Assembly: GCA_937901145.1 (NCBI GenBank)
Contig: CALCHE010000209.1
Coordinates: 1 to 5,597 of the forward strand
Direction of reading: 5' to 3'
Origin: an uncultured Clostridia bacterium
Lineage (GTDB): Bacteria; Bacillota; Clostridia; Oscillospirales; Acutalibacteraceae
Length of the DNA stretch: 5,597 nt
Shown: positions 1 through 3,605 of the stretch, piece after piece
How positions within the stretch are numbered: the first letter of the stretch is position 1
Layout: each line of letters starts with the position of its first letter
The notes under the pieces: generated by a model
The model's input: only the letters and a program-made list of their open reading frames with translations
The model's database searches: none
What the model was told of the DNA's origin: nothing
Program-made: the position numbers and the translations under genes

Positions 1-2
1 AT

Positions 3-743
3 CTTGATCCCTATGAGGTTAAATCTTTCGCTGTTACTCTTAACGACTGTAAGGTTGCCGGTAAAAATGCTCCTACAAAGGTTGAACTTCCTTATAATAT
101 CGATGTTGTTACCTTTAATCATAATAGAGATACTACAGCTATTCCCACCATTAATGTTTCTATTCCCGGTGAGCTCGTGCCCAAGACAATCGAGTGCGCA
201 GGTGTTAAGTTTGAAACAGGCGACATATGGGGTGAAGGTAATAATGCTCTTATCTGTGCCGGCCAGCAGATCAATGTTTACGGCAAAAAGCTCTATTTTG
301 TAGGTGCTTCTCTCTACGGTGATAAGGTTTACGAATTCAAGGTTGATGACGAGACCGTTCCCGTTAAAGTACAGTCTATCGATGAAAGAATCGGTAAATG
401 GGATCTTTATAATCTCGCTGAAGTTGCTAATATAAAAACAGATAAGCTTGCTATCGAATATACACATACACACTCACCTCAGGGTGATAATGTGGCTGCA
501 CAGATTTACTTCTTTATGTATGAAATCGATACATCAAAGGGTTCTGTTGTAACTCTTCCCGAGGATAACGGGCTCATTATTCTCGCAGCAGCACAGAGTA
601 ATGAAGAAGAGTTCGCGAAGCTTGAATCTGCGCTCTATGACAGAATCAGTGACAGAAAGTTTGATTATCAGATGACCCGAAAGGAAAAGAAGCATCATAA
701 GAAGCAGATGAAAAAGTGGAAGAAGACTCCCAACAAATCATAA
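3..743 (+). CDS. GH38-type alpha-mannosidase, C-terminal fragment (partial)
   Basis: The frame is open from the left edge, so this is the C-terminal 246 residues of a longer protein; the GTG at 177 is internal and not the start. The fragment opens with LDPYEVKSF, then SIPGELVP (159-182), NALICAGQ (243-266), YTHTH (459-473) and a following segment with IDTSKG and TLPEDNGLIILAAA. From memory, this succession matches the C-terminal beta-sandwich region of bacterial glycoside hydrolase family 38 alpha-mannosidases, where a T-H-x-H motif precedes the last strands. Such enzymes release alpha-linked mannose, usually in the cytoplasm, in glycan use. The catalytic barrel and its Asp nucleophile lie outside the window, so activity cannot be judged. 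The last 23 or so residues (672-740) form a very lysine-rich tail beyond the usual domain end. No promoter is visible before the next gene. The family call is fairly good; the substrate is inference. Confidence 0.72.
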   Translation, partial: LDPYEVKSFAVTLNDCKVAGKNAPTKVELPYNIDVVTFNHNRDTTAIPTINVSIPGELVPKTIECAGVKFETGDIWGEGNNALICAGQQINVYGKKLYFVGASLYGDKVYEFKVDDETVPVKVQSIDERIGKWDLYNLAEVANIKTDKLAIEYTHTHSPQGDNVAAQIYFFMYEIDTSKGSVVTLPEDNGLIILAAAQSNEEEFAKLESALYDRISDRKFDYQMTRKEKKHHKKQMKKWKKTPNKS

Positions 744-750
744 AATAATT

Positions 751-776
751 CAATCCCTGCTTTACGGCAGGGATTG
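751..776 (+). terminator. Perfect 10-bp hairpin between mannosidase and hisJ; possible weak terminator
   Basis: CAATCCCTGC (751-760) and GCAGGGATTG (767-776) pair perfectly around the loop TTTACG, 7 bases after the mannosidase stop. On the + strand the stem is followed by CTACTT rather than a T-run, so it is not a textbook intrinsic terminator. It is preceded by AAAATAATT, which would give a short T-rich tail in the reverse direction. It ends 8 bases before the AAAGG ribosome site of the next gene. It could terminate weakly, protect the upstream mRNA end, or separate expression of the two genes. Confidence 0.4.
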
Positions 777-797
777 CTACTTGAAAAGGTTGATATT

Positions 798-1625
798 ATG
801 TGTAAAATCAAATCGAACTGTCATACTCATACTTGTTACTGCGACGGAAAAAATACCGCTCGTGAAATGATAGAAGGTGCCATAGAAAAGGGATTTACAT
901 CTCTCGGTTTTTCAGGTCACGTTCCTATGAATTTTTCAAATGAATGGGCTATGACACAGGGAAGCATCAATAAATATTACGAAGAAATCAGATCTCTTAA
1001 AAAGGAATATGCCGACAGGATAGATATTCTTCTCGGTATTGAGCTTGATTCGGATTATGAGCTGAAAAGTGAATATGACTTTGATTATGTGATTTCATCT
1101 GTTCATCAGATTCACGGCAAAAACAGGATATATGCTATTGATCTTAGTCCCGAGGAGCTTACTGAATGTGTCAATACTGAATACGGCGGAAGCTGGTACA
1201 GTATGGCTGAGGATTATTATGAAAATCTGGCGAAATTTGTCGTAAGGGAGAAAACTGATGTAGTCGGTCATTATGACCTTATTACCAAGTTTAATAAGGG
1301 ATACTGCCTTTTCGACGAAAGTAACACCGAATATCAGCGTATCGCCCTCAGATGGCTCGATTATATTATTGATAATAAGCCTGGTGTAATTTTCGAGGTT
1401 AACACGGGTGCTATGTTCCGTTGCGGTAATGAGACGCCTTATCCTGCATCCTTCATTCTTAAAAGAATAGGTGAGCGAGGAGCAAGAGTTACCGTTTCGA
1501 GCGATGCGCACTGTATCGATGCTTTGGATTTTATGTTTGACAAAGCGAAAGCTTATTGTAAAGATTGCGGAATTGACAGTATCTGGCATCTTACCGGTAA
1601 AGGTTTTATCGAAGAAAAACTTTAA
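798..1625 (+). CDS. hisJ: Histidinol-phosphatase, PHP family (HisJ/HisK type)
   Basis: A 275-aa metal-dependent phosphatase of the PHP (polymerase and histidinol phosphatase) fold. It would convert L-histidinol phosphate to L-histidinol in the cytoplasm, the next-to-last stage of histidine synthesis. The expected metal ligands are all present in order: H9 and H11 in HTHT, then D16, H41 in SGHVP, E82 in GIELD, H103 in SSVHQIHG, H158 in GHYD, and D236 and H238 near the C-terminus in SSDAH. Length is normal for the HisJ group. The ATG at 798 is preferred over an in-frame TTG at 774, because AAAGG (785-789) sits 8 bases upstream of the ATG and the TTG lies inside the preceding hairpin. No other his genes are in the window, so the specificity rests on family resemblance; another PHP phosphoesterase is possible. 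No promoter was seen in the 54-base gap, so transcription may read through from the mannosidase gene. Leucines are almost all CTT/CTC, with no TTA or CTA. Confidence 0.8.
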   Translation: MCKIKSNCHTHTCYCDGKNTAREMIEGAIEKGFTSLGFSGHVPMNFSNEWAMTQGSINKYYEEIRSLKKEYADRIDILLGIELDSDYELKSEYDFDYVISSVHQIHGKNRIYAIDLSPEELTECVNTEYGGSWYSMAEDYYENLAKFVVREKTDVVGHYDLITKFNKGYCLFDESNTEYQRIALRWLDYIIDNKPGVIFEVNTGAMFRCGNETPYPASFILKRIGERGARVTVSSDAHCIDALDFMFDKAKAYCKDCGIDSIWHLTGKGFIEEKL

Positions 1626-1642
1626 AATATTCTCTTTGAATA

Positions 1643-1671
1643 TTGACATTAAGCACGTAAAATATTAAAAT
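1643..1671 (+). promoter_or_regulatory. Sigma-A promoter for the DUF1292 gene
   Basis: TTGACA (1643-1648), a 17-base spacer and TAAAAT (1666-1671) make a near-consensus vegetative promoter 31 bases upstream of the ATG at 1702. A 7-bp AT-rich inverted repeat, AATATTC (1626-1632) with GAATATT (1638-1644), touches the -35 box. It could be an operator or simply the AT-rich end of hisJ. Confidence 0.8.
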
Positions 1672-1701
1672 ATATATAGTTAAAATAACGAGGTGAAAAT
1701 T

Positions 1702-2016
1702 ATGAATAAAGATGAAGAACTTTATATGGAAGATATTGTCAGCGTAATTGATGATGACGGTGTAGAGCATTATTTCGAGGAAATCGACAGAGTTGAAACC
1801 GAGGAAGGAAACAGATATGTTGCTCTTCTTCCTATATATGAAGATGAAACTGAAATCTTAGACGACGACGGCGAGGTTCTTATCCTCAAGGTTATGGAAG
1901 AAGACGGTGAAACCTATCTTGTCCAGATCGAGGATGAAAAGGAATTCAACGAAATCGGTAATATTATCGAGGACAGACTCATCGAAAAATACGAAGCTGA
2001 GGATTCAGCAGAATAA
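1702..2016 (+). CDS. DUF1292 family small acidic protein
   Basis: A 104-aa, strongly acidic cytoplasmic protein that fits DUF1292 in length and pattern: an N-terminal segment of the form D-I-V-x-V-x-D-D-D-G, a central F-x-x-I-D with E-E-G-x-x-Y-x-A-L-x-P, then an I-L-K-V-x-E-E-D-G-E strand and a final E-F-x-x-I. The family is widespread in Firmicutes and often sits beside the Holliday-junction gene ruvX/yrrK, but its biochemical role is unknown to me and that neighbour is absent here. The ATG at 1702 is chosen because GAGGTG (1690-1695) lies 6 bases upstream; the in-frame GTG at 1693 is part of that ribosome site. It has its own strong promoter at 1643-1671. No convincing terminator follows, so transcription may continue toward the RNA/tRNA region. 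Confidence 0.85.
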   Translation: MNKDEELYMEDIVSVIDDDGVEHYFEEIDRVETEEGNRYVALLPIYEDETEILDDDGEVLILKVMEEDGETYLVQIEDEKEFNEIGNIIEDRLIEKYEAEDSAE

Positions 2017-2052
2017 TTCCGGATAAACTGAATAGAATAATAATATCCTGCT

Positions 2053-2079
2053 TTGTTCGATAATTATGATAGTTATAAC
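2053..2079 (+). promoter_or_regulatory. Possible weak promoter for the structured RNA / tRNA-Leu transcript
   Basis: TTGTTC (2053-2058) and TATAAC (2074-2079) are separated by 15 bases, shorter than ideal; TTTGTT at 2052 would give 16. A start near 2084-2087 would coincide with the 5' end of the predicted closing stem of the downstream RNA. That coincidence is the main support. Confidence 0.35.
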
Positions 2080-2083
2080 CCAA

Positions 2084-2250
2084 CACGTAACTAAACGGAG
2101 AGATGCTTTGTCAGCGGATTGCAGACCTCCCGCCCTCGGGCGGACGAAGGGAGCGTGAACCTGACTCGCTATCACCACCCTGCTTTTAAGCAGGTTATAC
2201 ACATCATTTCCGGCAAAGCGGGATTATTATGGCTCTTTAGGGGCTTACAT
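2084..2250 (+). ncRNA. Unidentified structured RNA upstream of tRNA-Leu (6S-like outline)
   Basis: No plausible protein is encoded here; the stretch is far more GC-rich than its surroundings, and its ends pair. GTAA (2087-2090) pairs with TTAC (2245-2248), CTAAA (2091-2095) with TTTAG (2236-2240), GAG (2100-2102) with CTC (2233-2235), and GCTTTGTC (2105-2112) with GGCAAAGC (2212-2219) with one G-U pair. Inside are a GC-rich hairpin, CCGCC/GGCGG (2130-2134/2139-2143) closed by CTCG, and CCTGCT/AGCAGG (2179-2184/2189-2194). AACCTG (2158-2163) can pair instead with CAGGTT (2191-2196). The length of about 165 nt and self-closing ends recall 6S RNA, but the interior is more branched than a typical 6S rod, and I do not recognise the primary sequence. 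There are no SRP Alu/S-domain, RNase P, tmRNA or T-box signatures. No terminator separates it from tRNA-Leu. The boundaries are inferred from pairing only. Confidence 0.5.
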
Positions 2251-2264
2251 ATAAAAGGTGATAA

Positions 2265-2349
2265 GCGGGTATGGTGGAATTGGCAGACACGCAAGATTTA
2301 GGTTCTTGTGCCAACAGGCATGCAGGTTCGACCCCTGTTACCCGCACCA
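2265..2349 (+). tRNA. tRNA-Leu, anticodon UAG
   Basis: An 85-base class II tRNA with an encoded CCA end. The acceptor GCGGGTA (2265-2271) pairs with TACCCGC (2339-2345), followed by discriminator A and CCA. The anticodon stem CAAGA (2292-2296) pairs with TCTTG (2304-2308) around TTTAGGT, giving anticodon TAG (2299-2301), which reads CUN leucine codons, chiefly CUA. The variable arm TGCC-AACA-GGCA and the T-loop TTCGACC are normal for tRNA-Leu. The only nearby promoter-like sequence, TATAAA at 2250-2255, lacks a -35 box, so the tRNA is probably processed from a transcript that also carries the upstream RNA. Confidence 0.97.
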
Positions 2350-2390
2350 AACGAAAATCCGTTCACGAGAGTGGGCGGATTTTCGTTTGT
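2349..2390 (+). terminator. Strong intrinsic terminator of tRNA-Leu
   Basis: AAACGAAAATCCG (2349-2361) pairs perfectly with CGGATTTTCGTTT (2376-2388). It is extended inward by TTCAC/GTGGG (2362-2366/2371-2375, two G-U pairs) around a GAGA tetraloop, giving 18 bp in all. The 3' arm supplies the T-rich tract and runs into TGTATTATT. The outermost base of the stem is the final A of the tRNA CCA, so terminator and tRNA are directly joined. Confidence 0.85.
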
Positions 2391-2495
2391 ATTATTAATT
2401 ATTCAATATTCATCATTCAATATTAATTAGTGCAGAACGGATTTTCAAACGAATAATGAATTCGCTTCGCTGATGAATAATTAATAATGAATAAT
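2391..2495. repeat. AT-rich palindromic repeat (MITE/REP-like)
   Basis: ATTATTAATTATTCA (2391-2405) is the exact inverted complement of 2474-2488. Each half has its own 14-base periodicity: ATTCAATATT at 2401 and 2415 on the left, TGAATAAT at 2474 and 2488 on the right. The centre holds GAATTCGCTTCGC (2458-2470). The style, TTCGCTTCGC flanked by AATAATGAAT-type repeats, resembles dispersed intergenic repeats I associate with Ruminococcaceae genomes; that part is recollection, not measured. No coding capacity is present. Confidence 0.55.
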
Positions 2496-2500
2496 TTTAG

Positions 2501-2513
2501 GCGGGACACCCGC
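2501..2513 (+). other. Small GC hairpin carrying an echo of the tRNA-Leu 3' end
   Basis: GCGGG (2501-2505) pairs with CCCGC (2509-2513) around ACA, standing out in AT-rich DNA. ACCCGCACC (2508-2516) repeats nine bases of the tRNA-Leu 3' end (2340-2348). It lies just upstream of the acetyltransferase promoter, so it is probably not transcribed with that gene. Confidence 0.4.
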
Positions 2514-2519
2514 ACCCGA

Positions 2520-2548
2520 TTGTAATTATTGCTTATATGTGCTATAAT
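2520..2548 (+). promoter_or_regulatory. Extended -10 sigma-A promoter for the GNAT gene
   Basis: TTGTAA (2520-2525), a 17-base spacer and perfect TATAAT (2543-2548), with TGC directly before the -10 (2540-2542), form an extended -10 promoter. Transcription would start near 2555, giving a leader of about 30 bases. Confidence 0.75.
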
Positions 2549-2584
2549 CTGTTCGACAAATAAGAATTTGACGAGGTGACTATC

Positions 2585-3022
2585 ATGGTTAGGGAAGTTA
2601 AAGAAAACGAGTTAACCGAACTGTTGGAATTATACCTGTTTCTCCATGAAGAATCTGTCCCCGAAATGACCAAACATCTAAAAGACATTTGGGACACCAT
2701 TATTATGGACAAAAATCATCACATCATTGTAAATGAAGTAGACGGGAAAATTGTATCCTCCTGTGTCTGTGTCATTATTCCGAATTTAACGAGAAAAATA
2801 AGACCTTATGCATTTGTTGAAAATGTTGTAACCCATTCAGAATATCGTGGCAAAGGATGTGCAACTGAATGTCTCGATTTTGCCAGAGAGTTAGCTGTGA
2901 AAGCAGATTGTTATAAAATGATGCTACTTACAGGCTCAAAGAAGGAAGCTACATTAAATTTCTATAAAAATGCAGGATATAACAGTACCGATAAAACTGC
3001 ATTTATTCAATGGCTTGAGTAA
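2585..3022 (+). CDS. GNAT family N-acetyltransferase
   Basis: A 145-aa single-domain acetyltransferase that would move an acetyl group from acetyl-CoA to an unidentified amine. The acetyl-CoA pyrophosphate loop is visible as YRGKGCATECL (about residues 92-102), following the beta-4 strand ending ENVVTHSE; the C-terminal part has the typical F-Y-x-x-A-G-Y-x-x-x-D-K-T-A-F motif. It belongs to a common Firmicutes GNAT group annotated only as acetyltransferase, so the substrate is open; aminoglycosides, small molecules and proteins are all possible. The ATG at 2585 is preferred over the in-frame GTG at 2576 because GAGGTG (2573-2578) is the ribosome site with 6-base spacing. It has its own promoter. 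Leucine codon use (8 of 14 are TTA, TTG or CTA) differs sharply from the flanking housekeeping genes, suggesting acquisition. A 13-base inverted repeat with one mismatch flanks the gene (2549-2561 and 3034-3046). Confidence 0.88.
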   Translation: MVREVKENELTELLELYLFLHEESVPEMTKHLKDIWDTIIMDKNHHIIVNEVDGKIVSSCVCVIIPNLTRKIRPYAFVENVVTHSEYRGKGCATECLDFARELAVKADCYKMMLLTGSKKEATLNFYKNAGYNSTDKTAFIQWLE

Positions 3023-3040
3023 TACCAATTCCAATTTATC

Positions 3041-3058
3041 GAACAGTTTGTTTTTTTT
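3041..3058 (+). terminator. Possible weak terminator of the GNAT gene
   Basis: AACA (3042-3045) pairs with TGTT (3049-3052) around GTT, running straight into a T8 tract (3051-3058). The stem is short and AT-rich but the T-run is strong, and it lies about 20 bases after the stop, where a terminator is expected. Confidence 0.35.
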
Positions 3059-3097
3059 GTTAAAACGAATGATCATAAAAATTAGATTTAACTTTTA

Positions 3098-3106
3098 TGC
3101 TATAAA
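3098..3106 (+). promoter_or_regulatory. Extended -10 element before the 129-aa gene
   Basis: TGC followed by TATAAA (3101-3106) forms an extended -10 box. No good -35 is found 16-18 bases upstream (AT-rich sequence only). It lies 17 bases before the ATG, giving a very short leader. Confidence 0.5.
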
Positions 3107-3123
3107 ATTAATGCGGTGATAAT

Positions 3124-3513
3124 ATGAATCTTTTTAAATGGATGAAGTTTAAAATAAACTATCATAAAAAAATAAAGAATTTATCTGATGAATCTCTTGA
3201 ACAGTTAATTGAAAAAACTATCAGATTATTTCCTGGAACCATTGATATATCTGATGGGTCACTACAGGGTAAACAAGGCTTTTATTCGAAAAATTTATCC
3301 GATGCTTGGCATAACGCGGAGGCTTTAAACGAGCCTTTTACAGAAGAAGTTGATTTTATGATTTGGGCGATATACGGTGTGCTTCACTCGAAATCCAAAG
3401 AAAAATATAAAAAGGGTATTATGAGTGTTAATGTATTGAGTTTAAGCTATGATAAAATCAAAGAACGTTACATAAAAAGCAGTTTGGAAGCAGATGTGTA
3501 TAACATAAACTGA
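3124..3513 (+). CDS. Hypothetical protein, 129 aa, not recognised
   Basis: I do not recognise this protein. It starts with a lysine-rich basic stretch (about residues 5-19, FKWMKFKINYHKKIKN) followed by a helix-like segment with SDESLEQLIEKT. The middle has aromatic-rich DAWHNAE and EEVDFMIWAIYGVLHSK, and the C-terminal third is lysine/tyrosine-rich. It has no signal peptide, no clear membrane span, no cysteines and no metal motif, so a small cytoplasmic protein is likely. The ribosome site GGTGAT (3115-3120) is weak and close to the ATG. The gene is AT-rich, and 9 of 12 leucines are TTA, TTG or CTA, like the GNAT gene and unlike the flanks, so the two probably arrived together or from similar sources. 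Coding status is supported by the intact frame, the extended -10 element and the ribosome site, not by homology. Confidence 0.65.
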   Translation: MNLFKWMKFKINYHKKIKNLSDESLEQLIEKTIRLFPGTIDISDGSLQGKQGFYSKNLSDAWHNAEALNEPFTEEVDFMIWAIYGVLHSKSKEKYKKGIMSVNVLSLSYDKIKERYIKSSLEADVYNIN

Positions 3514-3540
3514 TAAGTATGCTGCTTATAGAGTCTTTTC
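3513..3540 (+). terminator. Weak hairpin with T-rich tail after the 129-aa gene
   Basis: ATAAG (3513-3517) pairs with CTTAT (3525-3529) around a 7-base loop, and TCTTTTCTT follows from 3534. The stem is short and AT-rich, so termination would be inefficient. It directly abuts the -35 box of the next promoter. Confidence 0.28.
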
Positions 3541-3569
3541 TTGACTTTTTCGCAAAAATACTGTAAAAT
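3541..3569 (+). promoter_or_regulatory. Sigma-A promoter for the PASTA pseudokinase gene
   Basis: TTGACT (3541-3546), a 17-base spacer and TAAAAT (3564-3569) form a near-consensus promoter with the same -10 as the DUF1292 promoter. The leader is about 30 bases and ends in a strong AGGAGG ribosome site (3592-3597), 8 bases before the ATG. Confidence 0.78.
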
Positions 3570-3605
3570 ATCATATCGTAAAAAACAAGTCAGGAGGAAA
3601 ATCCA

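Noticed and set aside
774..797. TTG start at 774 for hisJ
   Set aside because: It lies inside the 3' arm of a perfect hairpin with no ribosome site; AAAGG at 785-789 is correctly placed for the ATG at 798, where family similarity begins.
1095..1649. 184-codon reading frame on the minus strand
   Set aside because: It is the antisense shadow of hisJ, whose metal-ligand motifs prove the + strand frame. The other minus-strand frames (3468-3836, 4653-5354, 5231-5509) are likewise antisense to real genes.
2084..2250. T-box leader, glycine or tetrahydrofolate riboswitch
   Set aside because: There is no T-box consensus, the GGAGAG at 2097-2102 lacks the other conserved blocks of those riboswitches, and the downstream gene is a tRNA rather than a protein.
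2250..2255. TATAAA as a dedicated tRNA-Leu promoter
   Set aside because: The sequence 16-18 bases upstream (around TTATGG) does not resemble a -35 and there is no TGn extension.
2119..2301. Short + strand reading frame across the RNA and tRNA-Leu
   Set aside because: It runs into tRNA-Leu, has no ribosome site and its composition follows RNA stems; it is a chance frame.
3040..3053. LexA/SOS box (CGAACA followed by TGTTT)
   Set aside because: The half-site spacing is one base off the Gram-positive CGAAC-N4-GTTCG pattern and it lies after the GNAT stop; it is better explained by the inverted repeat and T-run.
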